A DNA stretch of 49,410 nucleotides from Methylophaga sp. (GCA_002733715.2 NVWQ02000047.1:1-49410), one strand, 5' to 3'; positions 11,838-20,271 are shown, counted from the stretch's first letter. The notes: generated by a model not told the origin, from the letters alone. Numbers and translations: made by a program.

Positions 11838-12568
11838 AAACTTTATTTCTTGCTTGGCAAGCTCCGGACAGACAATGGTTTCCTGTAGGGCGGCTTGTGG
11901 CTGATACCGCGCATCAAGTGTACGAATTTGATTACATTAAAGGGGCATTAAATGCTAAGGAATCAGGATTTACAGCGTTATTAGCTTTTCCTGATTTTGA
12001 TAAACACTACTGTGCATCTGAATTATTCCCACTATTTCAAAATAGGGTTCTTCCTGCAAGTAGAAAAGGTTTTTCAGATTATATTGAATCGCTAGGGTTA
12101 AACCCTGATCAACTTGATGTTCTCGATATTTTGGCTGTAACCGGAGGCGGTCGTCAAACAGATAGTTTTGAAGTGTTTCCTAAAATGGAAGTTGGAACTG
12201 ATGGCGCGTTTCAATGTAGGTTTTTTATGCATGGCCTACGGTATGTCAATCAAGCAGGGCTGGAGAGAGCAAGGACTCTTGCAGAAGGAGAAAAGCTACA
12301 AATTCTTTTAGAGCTTAATAATCCAAAAACTGGTCTAGCAATTTCACTGTCTTCGAATGACTATTTACCATTAGGCTGGACTCCTCGCTATTTAGTTTCA
12401 GACTTACTACGGGCAATGCCGAAAACATCAGAACTATCGGCAGTAGTGATTAAAGTAAATTCTGACTCAACACCTCTAAATAGACGGTATTTGGTGGAAA
12501 TGACGGGAAAGCTGCAGGATGATTTTACTCCCATGGCAGGTCAGGAATTTCAACCTATTCACCATTAG
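11819..12568 (+). CDS. HipS-HIRAN protein, putative antitoxin of the adjacent kinase
   Basis: 249 aa with two parts. Residues 7-120 resemble HipA N-subdomain-1/HipS: TLFLAWQAPDRQWFPVGRL, then a strand YEFDYIKGA, then ELFPLFQNRVLPASR. Residues about 132-235 look like a HIRAN domain: CRFFMHGLRY, a LAEGEKLQILLE strand, NPKTGLAISL and LGWTPRYLV. HIRAN domains in eukaryotic HLTF/Rad5 bind DNA ends. In split Hip systems the HipS part acts as antitoxin of the core kinase. A published phylogeny of Hip kinases (recalled, not checked) describes bicistronic operons with HipS-HIRAN antitoxins, and this pair fits that layout. Whether the HIRAN domain autoregulates, senses DNA damage or both is unknown. 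Confidence 0.8.
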   Translation: MQSENVKTLFLAWQAPDRQWFPVGRLVADTAHQVYEFDYIKGALNAKESGFTALLAFPDFDKHYCASELFPLFQNRVLPASRKGFSDYIESLGLNPDQLDVLDILAVTGGGRQTDSFEVFPKMEVGTDGAFQCRFFMHGLRYVNQAGLERARTLAEGEKLQILLELNNPKTGLAISLSSNDYLPLGWTPRYLVSDLLRAMPKTSELSAVVIKVNSDSTPLNRRYLVEMTGKLQDDFTPMAGQEFQPIHH

Positions 12569-12663
12569 CCTCTCTTAATAAAATCTCCCTCTCCTTAGCT
12601 TTAGAGCCGCTCGAGTTTTTAATAAGACGCAGGGAGAAAGGGGACGCTTCCCATTGATTCTTC

Positions 12664-12699
12664 TTGCAAGCACAATGTAATTACATTATAATTACATTG
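12664..12699 (+). promoter_or_regulatory. promoter with overlapping operator of the mazEF-like module
   Basis: TTGCAA (12664-12669), a 17-base spacer and a perfect TATAAT (12687-12692) make a strong sigma70 promoter. The 14-base perfect palindrome AATGTAATTACATT (12674-12687) lies in the spacer, and a second half ATTACATTG (12691-12699) follows, giving a TAATTACATT direct repeat. A MazE dimer bound here would block the promoter. A strong Shine-Dalgarno AGGAGG is at 12709-12714. Confidence 0.78.
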
Positions 12700-12722
12700 T
12701 TGAAGGGAAGGAGGGGCGAACT

Positions 12723-12977
12723 ATGGTTCAATTAGTTAAAATTGGTAATTCTCAAGGGATCAGGATCCCTAAGCCTTTTATTGAGCAAGCGGATCTTGAG
12801 GGAAAAGAGCTGGCTTTAGAGGTGGTTAATGGTGGGCTATTTATCGCTCCAAAAAAACAGCCTCGTGAGGGCTGGGCGGTGTCTATTGAGGCAATAATTG
12901 CATCTAAAGGCATGGAAAAATCGGATGAAGAATGGCTTGGGGCAACGCTTACATCTGATGATGATTTAGAATGGTAG
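12723..12977 (+). CDS. mazE: MazE/AbrB-type antitoxin
   Basis: 84 aa. The N-terminal half (VKIGNSQGIRIPKPFIEQ) is a swapped-hairpin AbrB/MazE DNA-binding domain. The acidic C-terminus ([18 protein letters not shown]) is the usual disordered segment that wraps around MazF. The gene has AGGAGG eight bases upstream and overlaps the toxin gene by seven bases. It should bind the palindrome in its own promoter and neutralise the toxin. Confidence 0.88.
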   Translation: MVQLVKIGNSQGIRIPKPFIEQADLEGKELALEVVNGGLFIAPKKQPREGWAVSIEAIIASKGMEKSDEEWLGATLTSDDDLEW

Positions 12978-13300
12978 CATTAGATGTTGCACGATTCCAA
13001 GTTTGGTTAGTTGCATTGAACCCGACGCAGGGTAGAGAAATTAACAAAACACGACCTTGTTTGATTATATCTCCAGATGAAATGTCTTCACTTTCCACTG
13101 TATTAGTTGCACCGATGACGACAAAGGGCTTTGATTTTCCATGTCGTGTTGAATGTGATTTTAAAGGTAAAACAGGTTTAATTGTATTAGACCAAATCAG
13201 GGCAGTCGATAAATCTCGTTTAGTTAAAAAATTAGGTGAGATCGAAAGTGAAACCCAAATAAAAGTTTGCGATAGGCTCCAAGAGCTATTTTCGTATTAA
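12971..13300 (+). CDS. mazF: MazF/PemK-type endoribonuclease toxin
   Basis: 109 aa. Typical MazF/PemK motifs: [20 protein letters not shown] with the catalytic Arg in [16 protein letters not shown] and [16 protein letters not shown]. These toxins cleave mRNA at short motifs. All core residues appear intact. It overlaps mazE by seven bases and lies 14 bases before hemE, so hemE may be partly read from the mazEF promoter. Confidence 0.9.
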   Translation: MVALDVARFQVWLVALNPTQGREINKTRPCLIISPDEMSSLSTVLVAPMTTKGFDFPCRVECDFKGKTGLIVLDQIRAVDKSRLVKKLGEIESETQIKVCDRLQELFSY

Positions 13301-13314
13301 TTGTAGGAAACAAA

Positions 13315-14382
13315 ATGTCAGAATTAAAAAATGATCGTTATCTTCGTGCTTTATTACGTCAACCAGTAGATAAAACACCAGTTTGGGTGATGCGACAAGC
13401 GGGGCGTTATTTGCCTGAGTATCGTGAGGTGCGCGCTAAGGCAGGTGATTTTATGACGCTTTGCAGCACGCCTGATTTAGCATGTGAAGTGACTTTGCAG
13501 CCGCTTCGTCGTTTTGATTTAGATGCGGCGATTATCTTTTCAGATATTCTGACGATTCCTGATGCGATGGGTTTGGGTTTGCACTTTGTTGCAGGTGAGG
13601 GGCCTAAGTTTTCTAATCCGATAACAAGTGCTGCTGATATCGCCAAGTTAGGCGTGCCTGATATGGAAGATAATTTGGGTTATGTAATGGATGCGATTCG
13701 TGTAACGCGTCGTGAAATTGATGGCAAAGTGCCTTTAATTGGTTTTAGTGGAAGTCCTTGGACATTAGCGTGTTATATGGTTGAAGGCGGTTCAAGTAAA
13801 GATTTTGCTAAAGTGAAAGGCATGTTATTTGATGCGCCTGAGCAAATGCATGCATTACTGAATGTAATGGCTGATTCGGTGATTGCCTATCTAAATGCAC
13901 AAATTGCGGCGGGAGCACAGTCCGTTATGTTGTTTGACACATGGGGCGGGGCGTTAAGCACGGGCAACTACCAAGAGTTTTCATTAGCCTATATGCAAAA
14001 AATCATTTCTGGTTTAACACGCGAAAGCGATGGCCGAACGGTGCCTGTTACCATGTTCACTAAAGGTGGTGGTCAGTGGCTTGAGCTAATGGCAGCAAGT
14101 GGTGCAGATGCTGTGGGTCTTGATTGGACAACAGATATTGGATCTGCACGCCAACGTGTCGGTGATAAAGTGACTTTGCAAGGTAATATGGACCCCTGTG
14201 TTTTATATGCTTCAGCTGATCGTGTTGAGCAAGAAGTAGCCAGTGTTTTAGCGAGCTTTGGCAAAGGCGAAACAGGTCATGTATTCAACCTTGGCCATGG
14301 TATTCATCCTACAATTGAACCTGAGAAAATGAAACGACTAGTTGATTCCGTGCATCGTTTGAGCGAGCCTTATCACAAATAA
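13315..14382 (+). CDS. hemE: uroporphyrinogen decarboxylase
   Basis: 355 aa, the usual length. HemE removes four acetate carboxyls from uroporphyrinogen III to give coproporphyrinogen III in heme synthesis; siroheme for NirB branches off one step earlier. The N-terminal [16 protein letters not shown] motif with substrate-binding arginines, [14 protein letters not shown] with the catalytic Asp, [13 protein letters not shown] and the C-terminal [13 protein letters not shown] are clear. ATG at 13315 follows GTAGGAAAC. No terminator precedes it after mazF. Confidence 0.97.
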   Translation: MSELKNDRYLRALLRQPVDKTPVWVMRQAGRYLPEYREVRAKAGDFMTLCSTPDLACEVTLQPLRRFDLDAAIIFSDILTIPDAMGLGLHFVAGEGPKFSNPITSAADIAKLGVPDMEDNLGYVMDAIRVTRREIDGKVPLIGFSGSPWTLACYMVEGGSSKDFAKVKGMLFDAPEQMHALLNVMADSVIAYLNAQIAAGAQSVMLFDTWGGALSTGNYQEFSLAYMQKIISGLTRESDGRTVPVTMFTKGGGQWLELMAASGADAVGLDWTTDIGSARQRVGDKVTLQGNMDPCVLYASADRVEQEVASVLASFGKGETGHVFNLGHGIHPTIEPEKMKRLVDSVHRLSEPYHK

Positions 14383-14387
14383 AAACA

Positions 14388-14455
14388 GTCATTCCGACCG
14401 GAGTGGAGGGATCTTTAAGTCAGAATGCAAGATCTCTCCCTAAAGTCGAGATGAC
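14388..14455. repeat. GTCAT-bounded intergenic inverted repeat, copy 2
   Basis: A 68-base imperfect palindrome starting GTCATTCCGAC and ending GTCGAGATGAC, six bases after the hemE stop. The inner arms GAGGGATCT and AGATCTCTC also pair. It could act as the hemE terminator or mRNA stabiliser. Confidence 0.72.
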
Positions 14456-14508
14456 AGTAATGTAGCTTGGGTTTTAAACCCAACATGTTGGACTACGAAA
14501 AATAAAAA

Positions 14509-15414
14509 ATGACTACAGCCCATACTAAAAATATCTGGATAGGCTTTGCCTTAGCGGCGTTTGGCACGTTACTCTTTTCACTGAAATCTATCTTTATTAA
14601 ATTCCTGTATCAACAAGGTTTAGATGCCGATTCGGTATTGGTGCTTAGAATGGCACTGGCTTTGCCTATTTATGCTGGGATCTTGTTTTGGTTGTTACGC
14701 TGTAGGCCACAAAAAGTTGCGCTTGATTTTTCGACCTTACGGACAATATTTTTGCTAGGCTTCCTTGGCTATTATTTAGCCTCTTTACTCGATTTAATGG
14801 GGCTTGAATTGATTACTGCCCAATTGGAAAGGTTAAGCTTATTTACCTATCCATTTATGGTGGCGGTGATTGGCTATTTTTTATTTAATGAGCCATTAAC
14901 ACGGCGACTTATTGTTTCATTAGTGATTACTTACTCTGGTTTATTACTTGTTATGGGACAGGAGTTACAACTTACAGGCAATAATGTTCTATTGGGTGTG
15001 GCCTTAGTATTGGGGAGTGCGCTGAGTTTTTCTTTTTATGTGTTATTTAGCAAGCGTTTTATCAAAAAACTCGGCAGTCTATTGTTCACCAGTCTTGCGA
15101 TGATCGCCTCAAGTATTTTTGGTCTTATTCATGGAGCTGTGGTGCTTGATTGGAACGCATTAACCCTAAATGGAATAACATGGTTATGGCTGATAATGCT
15201 GGTCGTATTTAGCACGGTGATCCCCAGTTTTATGATGACCGAGGCCATTAACCGAATTGGTCCAGCCCAAACGGGTATTGTGGGCATGTTGGGGCCGATA
15301 TTTACCATTGTGCTGGCCGTTTATTTATTAGATGAGCCATTCACCTTAATGATCGCTCTCGGCGGATTAATGATATTAATGGGTGTGTTTAGCTTGGTAG
15401 CTAAAAAGAGTTAA
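14509..15414 (+). CDS. EamA/DMT-superfamily transporter
   Basis: 301 aa with ten predicted membrane helices made of two EamA repeats of about 145 residues each. The first helix (FALAAFGTLLFSLKSIFIKFLY) and the repeat ends (LTRRLIVSLVITYSGLLLVMG and FTLMIALGGLMILMGVFSLV) are typical. The second-repeat sequence GPAQTGIVGMLGPIFTIVLA with LLDEPF is the standard DMT signature. Members export amino acids or other metabolites; the substrate cannot be told. It ends against the convergent gene at 15411 with a shared TTAA. Confidence 0.9.
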   Translation: MTTAHTKNIWIGFALAAFGTLLFSLKSIFIKFLYQQGLDADSVLVLRMALALPIYAGILFWLLRCRPQKVALDFSTLRTIFLLGFLGYYLASLLDLMGLELITAQLERLSLFTYPFMVAVIGYFLFNEPLTRRLIVSLVITYSGLLLVMGQELQLTGNNVLLGVALVLGSALSFSFYVLFSKRFIKKLGSLLFTSLAMIASSIFGLIHGAVVLDWNALTLNGITWLWLIMLVVFSTVIPSFMMTEAINRIGPAQTGIVGMLGPIFTIVLAVYLLDEPFTLMIALGGLMILMGVFSLVAKKS

Positions 15415-15860
15415 TCATCATCCTTTTTGCGTGCTTCCTCAATCAACTGGCGTGCAAAGCGTTTAACTTCGAGATCATACAGTGCTAGCTGCCCACCGGT
15501 TCGTATCGCACTCATAGCAAGGCCACTAATAATCATCAGTAATAACACAGCTAAAAACCACGCTAAGAAATAAGATACTCTTAGCGAATCATCGGCCCTA
15601 ACGATGTCAGAACGAGGTGTTTCTGCATCAGTGGTTTTGACATTCAATGTACTTGCTGTGAGTGATGAGATTGTACTATCGAGATTTGATCCGTGATCGA
15701 TGGCATCAGCAAACCGCTCAATTTTTTGCGGTTCATCATAAAGCTCCCACGCGGCAAAGATAACTTTGATACCAACATATAAACCAATGATAAGCATAAT
15801 TAAGCCCAATGAGCGGACGAGGATAGATAAGAAATCGGTGGTTTTTGATGTGTTCTGCAT
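15411..15860 (-). CDS. hypothetical membrane protein, 149 aa
   Basis: Two transmembrane segments: residues about 12-33 (LVRSLGLIMLIIGLYVGIKV) and about 94-114 (YFLAWFLAVLLLMIISGLAM). The loop between them (about 60 residues) is acidic and probably periplasmic. The basic tail (KRFARQLIEEARKKDDD) looks cytoplasmic and helical. I do not recognise the family. The stop codon overlaps that of the convergent EamA gene. Confidence 0.6.
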   Translation of the reverse strand: MQNTSKTTDFLSILVRSLGLIMLIIGLYVGIKVIFAAWELYDEPQKIERFADAIDHGSNLDSTISSLTASTLNVKTTDAETPRSDIVRADDSLRVSYFLAWFLAVLLLMIISGLAMSAIRTGGQLALYDLEVKRFARQLIEEARKKDDD

Positions 15861-15961
15861 GATATTCCGTGTTTAGTTAACTCAGCAATGAATGAAGCTA
15901 AAATAATAGCAGAAATTTTATGCTGGAATCAAACTAAAACTAAGTTACCAGAATGATAGGC

Positions 15962-16000
15962 AAAAAAATACCAGACTGGCGGCGATTGTCCAGTCTGGTA
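15962..16000 (-). terminator. Rho-independent terminator of the alginate-export-type porin gene
   Basis: On the minus strand, perfect 11-base arms (TACCAGACTGG and its complement, 15969-15979 and 15990-16000) with a 10-base loop are followed by a run of seven T residues. It lies just past the porin stop at 16014. Confidence 0.85.
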
Positions 16001-16013
16001 AGCGAGGAGTTTA

Positions 16014-17261
16014 TTAGAATTTAATTTGACCGTATAACCAGAATTTTTCTGTATCTACTTTAGAAGCAAATTCGCTATCTGCATTATAGTCAGAGTATTT
16101 CACGCCTACAGTGTAATGCTGTTTGAAGGTTTTTTGGACTAGGATATCAAGCTCGTCACCGGCATCTAAGCTATCTTTATCTGTTTCAAAATCATGGTAA
16201 ACCGCCACTATTTTTGCGCCTAATACTTTACCGACAACGGTGAAGTAAATGTCTCTTAGGCCTTGAGCCGGTGTAGATAAAAATTGATCTGCCCAACCTT
16301 GGAACGCATGATTAGTACCTAGCGGTGTTTTAAAGCTATCAGTACCATCACCTTCTTGCATTTCGTATGATAATTTTGCTAACCAACCATTATATTTAGC
16401 ACCCAATTCAGCTAAATAGTAGTTTTGGTCATCCATTGTGCCATCTTTGTAATCATCTTGATTAGCGTACTCTGCTGTATAGATGAGTTTTACATTTTCA
16501 TTTAATGGCTGAGCACCTGAAAAACGCAATCCTAATGTTTGTGATGAGATTACCTCTCTATCGTTATAGTCTAAGAAGTAACCATAGCCTTCTAATTTAC
16601 CAATAGATAGGCCTGTGTATTGAATATTAATTAGATGACCATCCATATCAATATCACCGTCTTTAATAAATGTACCTACATCACGATCATCACCAAAGAT
16701 AGTATGAATCTCATCAATATAGGCATAATTAATAGTTGTATTCTCAAACGATGTATTGCGGATACTTAATGCATCAAATTCTTGATGATTTTGTCGCCAT
16801 AAAACGGTACCAATAAAGCGATGAAATGGCGCTTTACGATAGGTGATTTCCTGACGACCAAATCGGAATTCAGTATCAAAACCATTATATTGTAAATAAG
16901 CTTGACTGATTTCTGTGCCATCGGGATCGGCAACAACCGAATAGGCAGTTCTACCATTTGATAGGCTGTTGTAATTATCAGAACCAATATCCGAGATATC
17001 TTCAACTTCTGCAAAGGCACTAAAACCGTGAAAATCACCAGTTTTATAACCTAAGGTGGTGCGAATGGTAAAGGCATCGGCATCTTTTAATGCATTATCT
17101 TGATCTACAGTTTCATAGCGTGCTCGAGCTGAAAAGCTGACTTTTCCGCTAGAAAGTGCTTCAAAAAAAGCATCTTCACCATATGAGGGAGCCGATAAAA
17201 AAGTTGAACTGATGCCCGCTGCAATTAGTGTCATTGTTAGTGGTTTGGTTGTGATGGACAT
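16014..17261 (-). CDS. alginate-export-type outer-membrane porin
   Basis: 415 aa. A signal peptide ending near residue 29 (SAPSYG/ED) is followed by alternating beta strands, ending in an aromatic residue (KFWLYGQIKF), as in outer-membrane barrels. Strand motifs such as VSFSARARYETVDQDNA, TEFRFGRQEITY and FIGTVLWRQNHQEFDAL fit the Alginate_exp family. Its place behind the second kinase/phosphatase in a nitrate cluster suggests it is a diffusion porin for nitrate or nitrite rather than an alginate exporter; that is inference. Its own terminator follows. No sigma54 element was found directly in front, so it is probably read from the upstream nitrite-channel promoter or a weak local promoter. 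Confidence 0.82.
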   Translation of the reverse strand: MSITTKPLTMTLIAAGISSTFLSAPSYGEDAFFEALSSGKVSFSARARYETVDQDNALKDADAFTIRTTLGYKTGDFHGFSAFAEVEDISDIGSDNYNSLSNGRTAYSVVADPDGTEISQAYLQYNGFDTEFRFGRQEITYRKAPFHRFIGTVLWRQNHQEFDALSIRNTSFENTTINYAYIDEIHTIFGDDRDVGTFIKDGDIDMDGHLINIQYTGLSIGKLEGYGYFLDYNDREVISSQTLGLRFSGAQPLNENVKLIYTAEYANQDDYKDGTMDDQNYYLAELGAKYNGWLAKLSYEMQEGDGTDSFKTPLGTNHAFQGWADQFLSTPAQGLRDIYFTVVGKVLGAKIVAVYHDFETDKDSLDAGDELDILVQKTFKQHYTVGVKYSDYNADSEFASKVDTEKFWLYGQIKF

Positions 17262-17309
17262 TCTTTTTCTCCTGAAAAATATAAGATAAAATAGGTTAAC
17301 AAATGAACT

Positions 17310-17354
17310 ATGAGCTTAAATTTTTATAATGACCATGATGTAGGTCAAGCTCAT
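17310..17354. repeat. inverted repeat between kinase/phosphatase 2 and the porin
   Basis: Outer arms ATGAGCTT (17310-17317) and AAGCTCAT (17347-17354) enclose inner arms TGACC (17330-17334) and GGTCA (17343-17347). It begins at the stop codon of the kinase gene on the minus strand. It could be a weak terminator, an RNA processing site or an operator for the porin gene. The function is open. Confidence 0.4.
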
Positions 17355-19078
17355 TTACTGACAAGCAATATGACGATAACGATCATTAATATAAAAGAAA
17401 TGCTTTTCCAAAAAAGCACTGGATTACGCTCCATAAGCGGAGGAGCCGCTTTATTTAGGAATTCTTTATTTGGGTGGCTAAGATCGAATGTAAACTCAGA
17501 TAATTCTTGATAGCGTTTGTAAGGATTGGGGTGTAGTGCTTTTTTGAGCGTGTGATCAATCCAAGCGGGGATTTCACGATCATCATCAAGAACAGATTGA
17601 TAGCTTAATTTATTTTGTGCAGATTTTGTGCGCGCTTGTGATACTTGAATCCCATAGGGTAAGCGACCTTGCGCTAACATTTGATAAATGATAACGGCAA
17701 GCGAAAACAAATCTGAGCGGGTTGAACCGCTTTCACCTAAGAAATATTCTGGCGCAGTGAATTGTGCTGTTCCTAATATATCAGCATGTTCGATGGGAGT
17801 AGTAATTTCATCAACACCAGCCACTTTAGTGGCGCCAAAATCAATGATCTTCACTGTGCCAGTGTTATCGATCATAATATTTTCAGGCCTTAAATCCTGG
17901 TGCAACATTTCAAGACGATGAAACGCTAGCAGGCCTTTAGATATTTGTTCGGCAATATCGCGCACAGCCGTCATGTCGGGTGCTAGATTATCCCTCATCC
18001 ACTGCGTTAATGTTTGGCCTTCAATAAATTCCATCACAATATAGAGATAATTTCGCTTGCGAGACTGAGAGCAAGGCTTTAAGACGTAAGGGCTATTAAT
18101 GCGGCGAGCTATCCATTCTTCCATCAAAAATCGTTCTAAATAAGCAGGATCATCTTGCAGATCGATTGACGGTGTTTTGATCACAACTTGAGTATTGGTT
18201 TCATTATCTACAGCGAGATAAACATGACTTCGGCTAGAAGCGTGTAGGCTTCTAATAATGGTATAACCATCAAATTCTGCTCGCGCCTCTAATATGGGTG
18301 GAAAAGGCATCTCGGTTAACTGTTGGTGTATTTCAGTAGCATCTTGTTGGGGTAAGTCATCCACCCTAACAATTTGAATGGTAAGGTTATCGGTGCTGCC
18401 CTGTGCATAAGCTTCATCTACAATGGCTTTTGCCGCGGCATTTAAATTTACATCATGCGAATCAATGGTGTTAACAATAAAATCGGTGTCGGCATATTCA
18501 TATACACCATCGGTTGCCAAGACAAAAACATCAGCCTTCTCGACAGGTATTGTTGAATAATCAATTTCAAGTTTTTGATTAATGCCTAAGGCTCGGCTCA
18601 AATAGCTTTTTTTATCCGAAATCCAAAGACGATGATCTTCCGTTAGCTTATCGAAAGATTTATCACGCAAACGATAAATACGCGTATCGCCAATATGGAA
18701 AAGGTGTGCAGTTGTAGACTTAATCACCAGAGCGCTAAAGGTACAAACATAGCCTTTATCTTTGTCGAATCGGTGATGACTTTTCTGACTTTGTGAATGT
18801 AGCCAAGAATTGGTGGCGGTCAATACGCGGTGGGCTGATTTTTTGACCGACCAAGCTTCAGAAGTGCAAAAATAATCATCTAAAAAACCACGAACACTGG
18901 CTTCGCTGGCAATTTGGCTAACATTACTGCTGCTGATGCCATCGGCCAATGCAATAGCAATGCCCTTAGAGGTAAGCAAAGCATCATCGGGCATGGAAAC
19001 ACCATGAAAATCCTGATTAATTTTCTTACGACCTTTGTCAGAGTGCTGCCCGACGGCAATTTTTAATGAGTTCAACAT
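17351..19078 (-). CDS. bifunctional PP2C-type phosphatase / Ser-Thr protein kinase, copy 2
   Basis: 575 aa. Residues about 7-240 form a PP2C phosphatase with NQDFH, LADGIS (metal Asp46), GDTRIYRL (Asp131), LATDGV (Asp190) and STDNLT (Asp230). Residues about 271-535 form a protein kinase: Lys301 in VVIKTPS, catalytic Asp395 in HQDLRPEN, and DFG at 413-415. The glycine loop is replaced by LHASSRS. One membrane helix (about 553-573) at the C-terminus anchors it with both domains in the cytoplasm. It lies downstream of the formate/nitrite channel, separated by a repeat. A related kinase accompanies nitrate-assimilation genes in Pseudomonas (recalled). It shares the layout of copy 1 (21053-22777) throughout. 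The target is unknown; the neighbouring channel is the obvious candidate. Confidence 0.9.
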   Translation of the reverse strand: MLNSLKIAVGQHSDKGRKKINQDFHGVSMPDDALLTSKGIAIALADGISSSNVSQIASEASVRGFLDDYFCTSEAWSVKKSAHRVLTATNSWLHSQSQKSHHRFDKDKGYVCTFSALVIKSTTAHLFHIGDTRIYRLRDKSFDKLTEDHRLWISDKKSYLSRALGINQKLEIDYSTIPVEKADVFVLATDGVYEYADTDFIVNTIDSHDVNLNAAAKAIVDEAYAQGSTDNLTIQIVRVDDLPQQDATEIHQQLTEMPFPPILEARAEFDGYTIIRSLHASSRSHVYLAVDNETNTQVVIKTPSIDLQDDPAYLERFLMEEWIARRINSPYVLKPCSQSRKRNYLYIVMEFIEGQTLTQWMRDNLAPDMTAVRDIAEQISKGLLAFHRLEMLHQDLRPENIMIDNTGTVKIIDFGATKVAGVDEITTPIEHADILGTAQFTAPEYFLGESGSTRSDLFSLAVIIYQMLAQGRLPYGIQVSQARTKSAQNKLSYQSVLDDDREIPAWIDHTLKKALHPNPYKRYQELSEFTFDLSHPNKEFLNKAAPPLMERNPVLFWKSISFILMIVIVILLVSK

Positions 19079-19118
19079 TTATAACCAAGTAGCCTCAATG
19101 TGCAGCTTTTACTGTTTT

Positions 19119-19258
19119 GTCATCCCGGTAGGCTTGTAGCCGGGATCTGAGTATAAATAAGACTTGTATCTCCCGCATATTGTTAGCGGGAGTCTAAAAT
19201 TTGGCTATAGATTCCGGCTAAAATCCTGCCGAAACGAAGTAACCGTAGGATCAATGAC
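19119..19258. repeat. GTCAT-bounded intergenic repeat, copy 3 (composite)
   Basis: A 140-base element with GTCAT and ATGAC ends, made of two nested hairpins. Its first 38 bases (19119-19156) are identical to the reverse complement of the right end of copy 4 (41019-41056), so the two were mobilised or copied recently. It fills the gap between the nitrite channel gene and kinase/phosphatase 2. Confidence 0.78.
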
Positions 19259-19266
19259 GGGGTGCA

Positions 19267-20079
19267 TTATTTTAATTTACGTTCAGCACTTGTTTTAACG
19301 TGCGTGTAATACAGAGGCAGGCCTACCAATACAAAGCCACCTACCAGATTGCCTAAAACAGTGGGTAATTCATTCCAAACCACATAATCCATAATAGTAA
19401 ACTCACCACCCATAATCATAGAGAAAGGGAATAAAAACATATTTACGATTGAATGCTCAAAACCCATGTAAAAGAACAGCATGATAGGCATCCACATCGC
19501 TGCCATTTTGCCGGTAGCCGAAGTAGAAATCATCGCACCAACCACGCCCATTGAAACCATCCAGTTACATAACATGCCACGAATGAATACGGTAAGCCAG
19601 CCATCAGTTCCATGTGCTGAATAACCTATAGTTCTAGCCTCTCCAATGCTGGCTACTTTTGCCGCAATTGCACCACCATCGGTATTGAAGCCATAGGTGA
19701 AAATGAAAGCCATCATAAACGCGACCATCAAAGCGCCACCTAAGTTACCAATAAATACCAACCCCCAATTTCTCATAACGCCACCAACAGTCACTCCAGG
19801 GCGCTTATCAAGCAGCGCAAGAGGTACCAAGGTAAATACACCTGTTAATAAGTCAAACTTCATCAGATAAAGCATAATAAAACCAACAGGGAATAGCACA
19901 GCACCAAGAATAGGTGAACCTGTTTTCATTGCAACAGTGATGGCAAAAACTGCAGCCAATGCCAATATGGCACCCGCCATAAATGCACGAATTAACGTGT
20001 CTTTAGTCGACATATAGACTTTTGCTTCACCTGCATCAACCATTTTGGTTACAAACTCTGTGGGTTCTAAATAAGACAT
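19267..20079 (-). CDS. formate/nitrite transporter family channel (FocA/NirC type)
   Basis: 270 aa from the chosen start. Six membrane helices with the FNT fold: AGAILALAAVFAITVAMKTG, then FDLLTGVFTLVPLALLDKRPG, NWGLVFIGNLGGALMVAF, RGMLCNWMVSMGV and GFEHSIVNMFLFP with the pore histidine region. FNT pentamers pass formate, nitrite or similar anions; the context argues for nitrite or nitrate. An ATG at 20112 exists but has no ribosome site, whereas the ATG at 20079 follows AAGAGAGAG and begins MSYLEPTEF, so I prefer it. A sigma54 promoter (20139-20155) and two NtrC-like sites (20217-20263) lie upstream. Kinase/phosphatase 2 follows. Confidence 0.9.
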   Translation of the reverse strand: MSYLEPTEFVTKMVDAGEAKVYMSTKDTLIRAFMAGAILALAAVFAITVAMKTGSPILGAVLFPVGFIMLYLMKFDLLTGVFTLVPLALLDKRPGVTVGGVMRNWGLVFIGNLGGALMVAFMMAFIFTYGFNTDGGAIAAKVASIGEARTIGYSAHGTDGWLTVFIRGMLCNWMVSMGVVGAMISTSATGKMAAMWMPIMLFFYMGFEHSIVNMFLFPFSMIMGGEFTIMDYVVWNELPTVLGNLVGGFVLVGLPLYYTHVKTSAERKLK

Positions 20080-20138
20080 AAATCTCTCTCTTAAGGCTAA
20101 ATTGATAGACATGTTTATACATGCATGAATAGCTTATT

Positions 20139-20155
20139 TACAATAAGCATGCCAA
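20139..20155 (-). promoter_or_regulatory. sigma54 (-24/-12) promoter of the nitrite channel gene
   Basis: Minus strand TTGGCATGCTTATTGTA compares with YTGGCACGRNNNTTGCW. The -24 GG is intact; the -12 element reads TTGT instead of TTGC. A start near 20128 leaves a leader of about 50 bases to the ATG at 20079. Confidence 0.65.
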
Positions 20156-20216
20156 AAAATAAATAGAATAAAAACAGGGTGTTAGATGTATTTCGACTGG
20201 AAGATATTAACGGTTT

Positions 20217-20263
20217 TGCACCACTTGGGCGCAGTAGCATTTTAGATGCACATAAATAGAGCG
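20217..20263 (-). promoter_or_regulatory. tandem NtrC-like enhancer sites, nitrite channel gene
   Basis: Site 1 TGCACCACTTGGGCGCA (20217-20233) matches TGCACC-N5-GGTGCA with one mismatch. Site 2 TGCACATAAATAGAGCG (20247-20263) is a weaker match. The spacing is 30 bases, which puts both sites on one DNA face, about 90-135 bases upstream of the sigma54 start. Confidence 0.72.
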
Positions 20264-20271
20264 GTCTTTAG

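Noticed and set aside
16014-17261. Pseudogene interpretation of the porin because of a 90-codon second frame inside it
   Set aside because: The 415-codon frame is intact from signal peptide to final aromatic residue; the inner frame is a shadow.
17329-17348. sigma70 promoter for the porin (TTGACC on the minus strand)
   Set aside because: The only TATAAA-like -10 element is 14 bases away, too close; a better spaced hexamer is poor.
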